In this document: positions 12,501 through 24,500 of the stretch, piece after piece | Numbering within the stretch: the stretch's first letter is position 1 | How the letters are laid out: every line of letters starts with the position of its first letter | From: Saccopteryx bilineata | Lineage: Eukaryota; Chordata; Mammalia; Chiroptera; Emballonuridae | Length of the DNA: 64,000 nucleotides | Reading direction: 5' to 3' | Assembly (NCBI RefSeq): GCF_036850765.1 | Contig: NC_089495.1 | Span: 122,659,033-122,723,032, forward strand | Translations under genes and position numbers: made by a program | Notes under the pieces: generated by a model | Databases searched by the model: none | Seen by the model: only the letters and a program-made list of their open reading frames with translations | What the model was told of the DNA's origin: nothing

Positions 12501-15500
12501 CTAGGCCAAGCAGGCTGAAAAGCCAGACCAAATGTAGACAAAGAGGAGGGGAGAGAAGTAGTCCTGCCCCTCAGCCCTGTGCACTCTTCCCCAGGAGTGA
12601 GTCCAGTGGTGGGCTCCGTCCACCGGAGAACCTGGGGAACAGGGGTGCCCACAGGCCCCAGAACAGGGAGGGGCCTGCTCCACTGGTCAAGGAGGAAGTC
12701 TGTTTGGTGTGACCACAGAAAAGAGGTTCAATGCTAGAGCAGGAACTTGGTGGACCTGAGACAGAAAGACACGTAAGATCTGTCCCTTTGGTGGCTCTCA
12801 CAGAGCAGCTACGGCCCTGGCCTAATGAGTGATGTGCCTGACAAAGCAGTGTCCCAGGCTCACGAGGGTGGGCTTAGGATGCTCACGCAGAGCCCACCAG
12901 CTTCCAAAGGGCTCTGGGGCCCAGGTCACTGAGCTAAGCCACTGCACGGGCAGTGCCCTCAGTGAGCTGCTCCTGTGCTGAGCTGACTTGCTGGCCGAAG
13001 AGTAGGCTCTCCGAGAGGCCACCCTGAGAGCAGTGTGGGGCAGTAGGGGCTGGCCAGACCCATCCTGCGGTGTGACCTCGAAGAAGTCACTGAAGTCGCT
13101 TCCTTTTTAGGTCTCAGTTTCCCCACTTGTAAAAGAAAGGAAGCAGCAGTGCCGACCTGTGGCATTCCAGGAGCCTCTCTCTGCCTTAGTACATTTGAAA
13201 ACTAATCTTGCTCTCCTTTGTGGAAATGTGCTGACCCTGGAGTGGGCTGAGAGAACGAAGAAGGGTCTAACTGAAGAAGCCTCCCACTTTTTTTTTTTTT
13301 TTTTTTTGTATTTTTCTGAAGCTGGAAACAGGGAGAGACAGTCAGACAGACTCCCGCATGCGCCCGACCGGGATCCACCCGGCACACCCACCAGGGGCCA
13401 ATGCTCTGCCCCTCCGGGGCGTCGCTCTGCCCCAACCAGAGCCACTCTAGCGCCTGGGGCAGAGGCCAAGGAGCCATCCCCAGTGCCCAGGCCATCTCTG
13501 CTCCAATGGAGCCTTGGTTGCGGGAGGGGAAGAGAGAGACAGAGAGGAAGGAGGAGAGGGAGGTGGAGAAGCAAATGGGCGCTTCTCCTATGTGCCCTGG
13601 CCGGGAATCGAACCTGGGTCCCCTGCACGCCAGGCTGACGCTCTACCGCTGAGCCAACCGGCCAGGGCCGCCTCCCACTTTTGACAAGAAACCATCTAAT
13701 TTTCCATGCAGCCATCACTGCCGCTACCCCCATCACTGCTTCAACACAGCTCCCAACCCCAGCCTGCCTCCCCTTCCTTCACCTCGCACACCACAAACAC
13801 TCTGGTGTAAAGAGACAGATGAACCTCCCCAAACGTGCTTCAGAAGGGTCGCTGACAGTGTACAGGGAGGTGTAACCACCTCCCAGAGGACACCTCAACT
13901 CTCCTGCACTGGCTAGACCCCACCTGGAGGGAAATCACATGGGCTGGGCACCTCCCTGTGCTGGCCTCTGTGCTGCCAGTGGTCAGTCCTCCCAACAGCC
14001 TCGAAAGCCAGCCATCTCATCTTCATGTGAAATGACAGAGAGACTCAGAGATGAAGGGACTCATCCAGTCACCAAAGCAAGAGGGGGCAGCATTCAAATC
14101 CAGGACACACTACAAACAATGCTCCAGGGCAGGCAGCCAAGCAGCGACAAAACTTCTAGGGAGAGATCACTTAATGGAGGAGATGCAGGAGGCACACATC
14201 AACTGCCTGCTAACTGCCTTCCTGCTGTCTTCTGGGGCCTAAGGGACTGTGAGGCAGAAGGGGGGCAGCGTTTCCTAGTGACCATGGTGGGACTAATGGA
14301 GTCAGTCCTGATCAGAGCTTCCCCAAGAAGGAATGGGGTGGGCCCTAGTAGCTGGTGGAGTTCCAACAAGTCAAGTGAAGGCTGTACACCACAGGAGGGT
14401 CGGGAGGCAGCCACGGAGTGGAGGGTTTGAGCAAGCAGCCTTCAGGATGGTTCTAATGCAGCTGCACTGTGGCACCACTGGGACCGACCAGCTTCACAGA
14501 CCACAGACATCTCAGGAGAAGCCTGGCTGACACTGGGACAAGACGGCAGTAACCAGAGCCTAAGGTCTGGCACAAGCCCCTGGCCACCTGTTAGTCTCTC
14601 TTGGATTAGAGCTGCCTTGGAGAACAAGTTCAGGCTAGCTTGGCACAAGGCTGTCCCTGGTCACTGCCTAAAGAAGCTCTGGCTGCATGTGCCCACAGGT
14701 GACGCAGAGGGAAAGGAAGCTGCTACACAACACACCCGACTCACAGACCTGGCCTGTACCTTCACTTTGGCCTCCCGGGCTTCCCAGATGGAAGAGGCTC
14801 CTGGCCAAAGGGCTGAGCTGCCACATACCAGGGGCAGGTTGAGAGCAGAGGGGACCCTCCTCGTCAGCCAAGAAGAGCAGGTCCAAGCCAGCGAGGGAGG
14901 GAGGGACTGGTTAGACTAACCCTGAGACGCCTGATCCCATTCTGAAGAGAACTCCTTGGGAAAAACTGAAGGAACATAGCGTCACTTCTTCCTCCTCCCA
15001 GGAGAACTCCATACAAGTAAAGAAACTGGGCTGATGGGAGGTACAGGCTCAGACCACCACCCCCAGCCAGTTCTCACTTACATCTGACCCTGGCCTGAAG
15101 CTCCCACACCAGAGCCTGCTTTTGGGAGGCCCCAATCCTTCCACTCCCACATGATAGCAGGCAAGAGCACCAGGCTGCAATCCTGAAGCCTACTCTCCCT
15201 GCTGGGGAGACCAGGAGAGGCACCTCAAGTCCTGAATGATCCAGGGGCTACCAGAGGAGTTGGGCCAGTCCAAGGCACCCTGCTAAAATGTCAGATTGGT
15301 GTCTGAGACAGGAATGTCAGAGTGTAGTCCCCCCACCTCATAGTCAGAAACGCTGGCCAACCCTGGCAGGCTGGCAGACCCCTCCTGTGTCCAGTTCTGC
15401 CAAGCAGGCCCCGAAAGGCCTCAGGTTCACAGTCATTACCAGCTTCTCTCACTCTGGGCAGTTCCAGCTAGGTGGGAGCTGGAGGCCACCACTGAGCAGA

Positions 15501-18500
15501 GGGGCCTGATGGGCTCCCTTCCTTTCTCGTGAGACACCGGGGGTGTGATGGGTGAGACCTGACAAACTCGTTCTGCGGGCTGCAGGTGAAGGAGAGGGTG
15601 GATTCTCTGGGCCAGCCCTGCAGAGACTCAGGCCTTCTCTCTGTTCAGTACAGCCCAGCAGGAGCCTAGCCCAGCATGGCAGCCACCACCTTTGTGCAGG
15701 AGATATGCTCGGTAGGCGAGAGGCTGCTGCTCAAGCTGCAGAAGCTGCCCCAGGCTGAGCCCGTGGAGATTGTGGCCTTCTCGGTCATCATCCTTTTTAC
15801 AGGTCAGTTGGGGCTCTTAGATTCTCCTTGGCTCTTCCTGGCATTTGGGAGACAAACCCACGGTGCCAGCCAGAGGGCTGGTGAAGGTGGCTTGGTGTCT
15901 CCCAGACAGGAGAAGCGGGTGTCCCTTGGAGGAAAACAAGGGATTTCCCCTAGTCCTGTAAAATAATGCTTTAGCGGTGGGCTGGGTGGTGCTGGGCACC
16001 AGAGGCACCCAGCATCCCAACCCAGGGATGAAAGGACCAGGCCTCTGGTGACCAGCACAGGGGCTGGTTCATATTTCTTGTCAGATCCATCGGCTCTAAC
16101 CAGTGAGCCAGGCCTTTGGGCAAAGGCTGTCCACACCTCCAGAGGGCTTCTTTGGAAGGGAGTGGGTGTTCTTTCTCTTCCCACATCGGGGTTGCTATGC
16201 CCTCCACCTCTTTCCCCCAACCCTCCAGCCACTGTGATGCTGCTGCTGCTGGTAGCCTGTAGCTGCTGCTGTACACACTGCTGCTGCCCTGAGCAGAGAG
16301 GTAGGAAGGTCTAAGTCCGGCCCATGAGCCCACCATGAGGGATGGAGAGCTGACAGAGAAGCTGGAGAAGAGATGCCGGAGCCATAGCTCTGGTGTCAGA
16401 CTGGCCCCACAGCCCTGATCCCTCAGGACCAAGATCCACTGCCACAGCTCTTGCCCTGCCCAGGAACAGGACATTGATATGTGGAGGCTTATCAAGAAAA
16501 TAAGGGCTTTTATGGTCACGAGACCTCCACCTGCCAGTGAACACGGTGCCAAGGAGGAGCCAACCATTTCAAGGACAGAGTAAACCCACTGGGGTTCTTG
16601 GCCTACTTGCACTTTCTAACAAAACATGGAAATGGGGTCCCCAAATCTCAATGGAGAACCTACACTGAGGGGAGCTGGCTTTGGGGTTCTACTGACCCAC
16701 ACCAAAGAGGAGCAGCCTAATCAGAGAGACTGTGCAACTGGATCCCCAGAGCGGGGGCATGTCAATGTTCTAATCCAGTATTTGCCTGGTTATTTTTTCC
16801 CAGTCTTTTTCGTTCTGTGTTTCTGTGACACCAGACTCGCTGGGCAGGGTTCTGTGCATTAGTAGGGCCATATGCCAGAATTACAGGGGTGTGACCAGTG
16901 ACTGTCCTTTCAGGCTTCTGCTCCCCCTATGCACATGAAAGCTGGCAAAACACATAGGCAGGAATTACAGCCAGGAGGGAATGCCACAGAAGCAGGGAGA
17001 GATGTAGTGAAATTCCTGTCAGGCACTAGCTGCTAACAAGCTCTGGCTCCCAGACTCCCCCTCTGTAGTGACAGATGATGTGTGTGCCCCAGGCAGGTGC
17101 TGGCTCAGAAATGCCACTTAACCATTTCCTCTGCCATTAACTTTAGCCTGCACATCTGACACTTGCAGGCTCAGGCCACTGGGTTTTCCCAAATTTCTGG
17201 AGTAAGAGAAGAGAAGTCAGGCCCCTGGTACTGTTCATTACCTGCGCCCTGACACCGCCACCCTTTCCCCATTTGTGCCAGGCTGCCTGCATTCAAATCC
17301 TCACCCCCTCCCCTTGCCAGCAGGAATATAGATTAGTGACGGTACCTTCCCAAGTCATGTTTTCTGCCTGTGAGATGGACTAATCCTGGTAACCGCCCCC
17401 TGGGGTGCGCTCATGAGGAAAAACTAAGATGAGCTATGGTGAGACTTGGCACAGTGCTGGGGATAGCCTAAGAACTCTGCATTATGTGATCACCACCTCT
17501 AAACATGGGGCTGACCCAAAGCAATGGGAACCCATTTTAAGGGCTGGTCTTGCTGAAATGTCTCACTGACCTACCTCCCACTTCAGTCTGCTTTCTCTTC
17601 CAGAGACTTGCCAGGTAGAGGTAGAAACCAAAACCCTGGAATGACAGTAGAGGAAGCAGAGGCTCCCACAGTAACTCCCCTTCCTTCCCCACTGGTCCCT
17701 AGGAGCCATAACGAGGTCTGCAATTTTCACATGCCTTTGTCATCTTGGCCTGGGCAGCCCAGGCTCTGGCTGCCTGGGGGTAGAACCCCATTTACCCAGA
17801 AAACAGGAAGTGGGGAGGGAATGCCAGCCCTGCCACCATCCCCTCCAGCTGGCAGGCAAGCAGGAGGAGCTCTCTCTGGCTGGTTTCACTTCCTGGTACC
17901 CAGGGACTTGTCAGTTTGGTTTCAGTTGAAACCCAAAGAGAAAGTGTTACAGTACAAAATTAAGAAATTCAAGAACCTGCCAGTACTCTCTCCTCAGCCA
18001 CCACTGTAGAAGAATGGTGTTCAGAATAACAATAACAGGCCTGACCTATGGTGGCACAGTGAATAAAGCATTGACCTAGAAATGCTGAGGTCGCTGGTTG
18101 GAAACCCTGAGCTTGCCTGATCAAGGCACATATGGGAGTTGATGCTTCCTTCTGTCTCTCTCTCTCTAAAAATGAATAAATAAAATCTAAAAAGAAAAAG
18201 AATAACAATAAGAATAATGATGATGCTGGTGATGATATAAAGATAGCTAAAATTCAGTGAAGGGCCCTGGCCGGTTGGCTCAGTGGTAGAGCGTAGGCCT
18301 GGTGTGCAGAAGTCCTGGGTTCGATTCCCGGCCAGGGCACATAGGAGAAGCGCCCATCTGCTTCTCCACCCCTCCCCCTCTCCTTCCTCTCTGTCTCTCT
18401 CTTCCCCTCCCGCAGCCGAGGCTCCATTGGAGCAAAGATGACCCAGGCACTGGGGATGGCTCCTTGGCCTCTGCCCCAGGCGCTAGAGTAGCTCTGGTCG

Positions 18501-21500
18501 CAGCAGAGCGACGCCCTGGAGGGGCAGAACATCGCCCCCTGGTGGGCGTGCCGGGTGGATCCCGGTTGGTGCATGCAGGAGTCTGTCTGACTGTCTCTCC
18601 CCGTTTCCAGCTTCAGAAAAAAATAAATAAATAAAATAAAATAAAATAAAATTCAGTGAAGGCTTATACATACTCAGGCATTGTCTTAAAATTTTTGATG
18701 CAAATATACTGCTCACAAAAATAAGCAGATATTTCAAAATGAATATGAAGCATTAAAAAAACATTTGATTTTTTTATTAAACAAGAGCATCAGAAAAGCA
18801 AACAAGTGAAAGAAAGTTGTTTGTTTATGCAAATAGATGCAAAACCAACTTTTATTTCTTTGGTGAAAATGCACTATACAAAAGGCTGAAAGTGCCTGAT
18901 CAGGTGGTGGCGCAGTGGATAGAGCATCGGACTGGGATGCCGAGGACCCAGGTTTGAGACCTCCAGGTCGCCAGCTTGAGCGCGGGCTCATCTGGTTTGA
19001 GCAAAGCTCACCAGCTTGGACCCAAGGTCGCTGGCTTGAGCAAGGGGTTACTTGGTCTGCTGAAGGCCCGCGGTCAAGGCACATATGAGAAAGCGATCAA
19101 TGAACAACTAAGGTGTCACAACGAAAAACTGATGATTGATTTGCATCTCTCTCCGTTCCTGTCTGTCTGTCCCTATCTATCCCTCTCTCTGACCTCTGAC
19201 TCTCTCTCTGTCTCTGAGAAAAAAACAAACAAAAAACAAAAGGCTAAAAGTACTGGAGCATTTGCACATTTCCTGATCCTCTAATTTCTGTGAACAGTAT
19301 AAATTCATTCACTGCTATAGATAATATTATCAACCCCATTATAGAGATGAGGAAACTAAGCCTGGCTGGGTAGTTCAGTTGGTTAGTTCTGATACATCAA
19401 GGTTGCAGATTTGATCCCTGGTTGGGGCATACAAGCAACCAAAGAATGCATTAATAAGCAGTACAACAAATCGACTGTTTTTTGTTTCTCTCTCAAATCA
19501 ACAATAAATAAATAAAAATGAGGGAGCGGGGCTTAGTGACACTAGGTAACTTGCCTAAGTCAACCAGCTCAAGAGGCAGAGCCCGCCTCCTGGCCCAGCA
19601 TGGCTGGCTGCAGCACCAGCTCACCAGACCCAGGCCTGAGGCCTCCTGGTTGCAGTGCAGATAGGCTCTGATTCCATTACCTTCCATCAACCAACCTTAT
19701 ATCCCAAACATCCACACCCTGAACTGTCTCAAAATAACCTCCTTGTGAGTGGGTGGGGCCCAACTAAGTCTCTCTCCTGGAAGAAAAAAACAGGGAAAGT
19801 GGGAGGGGCAGAATGGGAAGCCTTGCCTTTTTCAGTACCCACAAGGCCAGGGGTCCTCGGGAAGCCTGGTTCAGGAGCTGCTCTAACAGCACAGCAGCCC
19901 AATCCCTGTGTCTTTTCCTTAAGCAAGTTTTCATCAGCCTCAAGAATGTCCCTTCCTGCCCGACCAGGTGGTGGCGCAGTGGATAGAGCGTCGGACTGGG
20001 ATGCCGAGGACCCAGGTTTGAGACCCTGAGGTCGGCAGCTTGAGCACAGGCTCATCTGGTTTGAGCAAAAAGCTCACCAGCTTGGACCCAGGGTCACTGG
20101 CTCAAGCAATAGGTTACTTGGTCTACTGAAGGCCTGTGGTCAAGGCACATATGAGAAAGCAATCAATGAACAACTAAGGTGTCACAATGCAGAACGAAAA
20201 ACTAATGATTGATGCTTCTCATCTCTCCATTCCTGTCTGTCTGTCCCTGTCTATCCCTCTCTCTGTAAAAAATAAAAATAAAAAAATAAATAAATAAAAA
20301 TGTCCCTGCCTGAGGGTGGCTGACCCTGAACCTCTTTGCTAGAAAAGATTCTGGCTTCCGGGTCCAGCAGACAAAAGGTGGAGACCACAGGGACTGCCCT
20401 GGGTATACAGGCCAGCTGGCCGGCTTATTTGCATTTTTCTCCTCTAGGCCAGGCAATACCTAATTGCTGAGTCCAAATAACAGGCCCTCCCTGCCTACCG
20501 AGGGCGGGCTTCTCCACACCACCTCCTGAGCCCCACCATCAATGGGGCCAAGTCCCGGGCAGGCTTCAGTCCCACTCAGCTCAACCAGCCAGATCTGCTC
20601 CAGCATGACAGCAGCTGAGCACAGTCCCGGCCCGGACAACACCCTGCCTGGGTCTTCTCTGGGGCAGCTGGGAATGGAGAGGAGGCAGCAATACCTCCAT
20701 TGTGGGAAAGGATACACAGAGAGGCACAGCAAGATGGGTGGTGGCCAGGGAAGGTTGTTTTGGACCCAGAGAACATCTGGCTGACTCCAGACCTAACACC
20801 TCCCCATTCCCACTGCCTTGGCACCCTGGTCCAAGCCACCACCAATGTCTGCCTGCAGTCACTGCAGCACTGTCTGAGCTGGACTCCACACTCACCAGTC
20901 TCTTCCCCCAACTCTCAATTCTTCAGAACAGTTTCACTCTGCACTAAGAGCTATGCATTTTACCATCTGTATAATATGTCCTATAGTGAAGCCACCGATG
21001 CAGGAATCTCATTAGCAAAACTTTGCAGAGAGCGTTCAAACTGGTTTTCTCCGAAACCCGTTTTCTCAAACATTAACATTTGAAAGCAATCTACAATAAA
21101 ATCTTCATAGCGACTAACATATTTGCTTGTGGGTAATACCAATTCCAGACCATAAAAAACTGAGGACAAATTTTGTCCTTGAAAACAGTTTATTCATTTT
21201 CCTTGGGACCGGCTGCCTGCCATGGAACCCTGACTCCTAATTCTTACAGTTTTCTCCTCTCCACATAAACATCACTGCTTCCAGGGGAGCCCCCTCAGCC
21301 CCCAGCCAGGCTCTGCCATGGGCACCAACTCACTCTTCTCCCATCATGCTCTCTTCATGGTGATCACTAAAGCAGAATTTTCTTTTTTTTAAATATAATA
21401 AAAATCTTTAAGGGATACACACACATACACACACACACACACATGATTCTTGAATAAAAGAATTTGGATTGTTTAAAGCAGAATTTTCTGATGGGACCAG

Positions 21501-24500
21501 CAGAAAAAAAGTTGATAGAGTCCTGGCCGGTTGGCTCAGTGGTAGAGCGTCGGCCTGGCGTGCAGAAGTCCTGGGTTCGATTCCCGGCCAGGGCACACAG
21601 GAGAAGTGCCCATCTGCTTCTCCACCCCTCCCCCTCTCCTTTCTCTCTGTCTCTCTCTTCCCCTCCCGCAGCGAGGCTCCATTGGAGCAAAGATGGCCCG
21701 GGCGCTGGGGATGGCTCCTTGGCCTCTGCCCCAGGCGCTAGAGTGGCTCTGGTCGCAACAGAGCGACGCCCCGGAGGGGCAGAGCGTCGACCCCTGGTGG
21801 GCAGAGCGTCGCCCCCTGGTGGGCGTGCCAGGTGTATCCCGGTCAGGCACATGCAGGAGTCTGTCTCTCCCCGTTTCCAGCTTCAGAAAAATACAAAATA
21901 AATAAATAAATAAATAAATAAGTTGATAGAAGCAACTTGTGTGTATATGATACACACACACACACACTCTCTATACATCTGTTTTAAACTGAAACATACA
22001 CATATGTGTTCCTTGGCCAATCTTTTTGATATAGGGCCAGGGTCTTTTCTCTGAGTGTGAATGAGTTTGCTGACCTGAGTTCACATATGGTTTAATTTTG
22101 GTTTCTGTAATGCAGAGTAAGAACTTAAAGACATTTGCAAAGAAATCTGAGTGGGAGATCCTTCTGGATTTTTACAAAATGTTCACAGTTGTCCATTTGT
22201 CCATATCAAAATAATATTTTGACAGCAATATTATCTGAAGGATTCCAAAGTCATTCCAAAGTGGTCAAAAGAGGTACTTATATAGAAACAACAGCTCTCT
22301 CTCCGCTCACTCTGAGCTATATAGCACAGCTTCAGGTTCAGGTTCTGTGGAGCTGACATAAGCAGCTGGGTTCAAACCCCAGTGCAGAAAGTTACTTCTT
22401 AACTATGTAACCAAGCCTGTTTCCCAGTTTTAAAGCTGGGGTTTTGGCTATTCTTGTTGCTTTATTCTTTATGTAATGTTAAGTACAATTATGTAATTAC
22501 AATGACAACTGCCACAAACAGGTTTGGAACAAACAGCTGACTCTTGATAAGTATCCAACCTAAGTGATGGAGTGGGAGGTCCAAGGTGCACTTAAGACCA
22601 GCCCACTGGCTGGGCACGTTGGGTAGGCCAGGGTCCACTGAGCCCATGATTGTTAAAGACTTGATCGTCACCTATCTCCTCACACCTGGCTGAGTATTAG
22701 AATCGCCAGCAATTTTACAAAGCACGGGGCTCTGACATGCCCAGAGACTAAAATCAGTGGTACAGGTGGTGCCTGGGCATAGGCATTTGGAAAAGCTCGC
22801 AGACAACTCTACAAGCAGGGTTGAGGACCAGTGCTAGAATGTAAGCTCTGGGAGGGCAGGGTCTGTGTCTCATGTTTTGCACTGGACAGCAGTGTCAAGC
22901 GCAGCCCCTGGCCACAACAGGCGCTTGAATCCTGTCTCGTGAAGGAGTCGTGGCTGCCAGGTTTCGCATACCATGGCACTGGCTCCATTCCCACTTCCCA
23001 GCTGCCCTGTCACACCAGTGGGTAGGAACTAACCACACAAAGTAGCTGAGGCATACCAGAGAGGCAGACAAGACCCTGAAGGAGAAGTCAGGCCCCACTG
23101 GATGCAGAGCCTCAATGCAGATAAACACTGCCACCCAGGAATAGTTACAGGACAAGCCAACAGGAGCTGCAGTTAATCATTCACCCGGCACCACAGGAGG
23201 GAGCAGCCTGAGTGGGGTTCCAGCCCCAGGGCTTCCCGAGCTTTGGCTGGTCCTTTTGGTCTACAGGTCATCCAGAGAGGAGAGATAGGACCTGGCTGGT
23301 CAAGCCGACAAGTGGCCTGGGCAAATGCCCTGGATCCAGTCTCTTCCACTACCAGTCCCAAGAGACTTCTCTTAGTGAGGACACCTTGACAGTGTGCCCT
23401 GAGCAGCCTCCCAAATGACTTCATAAAAGGGCAGAATGCAGCTGAGCTGGTACTGTGAAAGGCAGAAAAGGTCCTCAGGTTGCTAGGCAATAGGCCCTGG
23501 CCCACCTCTGTTTGTTCAAGTGATAGCAACAAGGTCTGGTCAGGATCACTTGGCAATGAATACACCTTTTCCTCCAAAGAGCTGCTTCTTAGAGTCAGAG
23601 TCCATCTCTGGTCACCTGCTGGCCTTTCAGCTCAGCCCCCAAAGCCGGGCCCTGAAGGCTTATCCTGACTTGCCCTCTTTCAGGACACAGGTGTGTTTTC
23701 CGCAGAATCAGGTAATGACACATTCCTTCTCTGCCTGGACTCCCTTTAGCCTACCGATCTCAGCTGTGCTTCTAGAAGATTAGTTAGTTCTTCTGTTTGC
23801 AGCTGCCTCCAAAGAAGTTTACGGAAGTCTTAGCTCAAGTCAGTCCACTTCTCCACAACTATGCTGATCTCACAAAAATGCTCCCCAAATGTTTGGCAGT
23901 TGAGGTGCGAAAAATAGGATCTAGAGCAGAGCTTTAGCTGAAAGGGTCTAGGGATGGGAAAGGAAGTCCTCTCACACCAGGGCTGCTAAAGAAAGGACTT
24001 GAGAATCCAGAGGTAGTCTCCAGGAAGAACCCAAAGGCTACCTCCGCTGGTGCCAGTCCTTACTCCTGTTTTTACAGAGGAAGAAAGTCCATCTATTGCT
24101 GGCTGGAGGCACTGAGCCCAAGGACCCACCATCACTTCTATGTCTACTGCTGCAGAGGTGGGCCAGAGGTCCTTCAGGATTGCTCCAGAGGAGGAAGATG
24201 AGTGGGGCTGGGTGCGGACAGTAGCACCTGGGACTCAGAGCCTCTGTCCCCTTTTCCAGGTTCATATGGTCATACTAATAAGTGAGAGGTACCTCTGGAA
24301 GGAAGAGTTCTGGCAGAACCCCTGGGACCAGGGGGGGCTGGCAGTGATCAGCTTATTCATCACCATGGTCCTACTTCTCATGTTGTTTGCTGTTGTATTT
24401 GGCATATGCCCTCCATTTGAAAAGATGGACCACCAAGAAGGGTCTTGACCTGACTTTCTGGGTGCTGAAAATGGGGGACCACCTGTTACACACTCTCCAA

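Noticed and set aside
13107..13736. A 209-codon ORF on the minus strand
   Set aside because: Most of it is the family A SINE at 13291-13669. The same peptide pieces recur wherever that SINE occurs.
17608..18009. A 133-codon ORF downstream of SMIM5
   Set aside because: No family, no splice or Kozak support, and the position suggests 3' UTR or intron.
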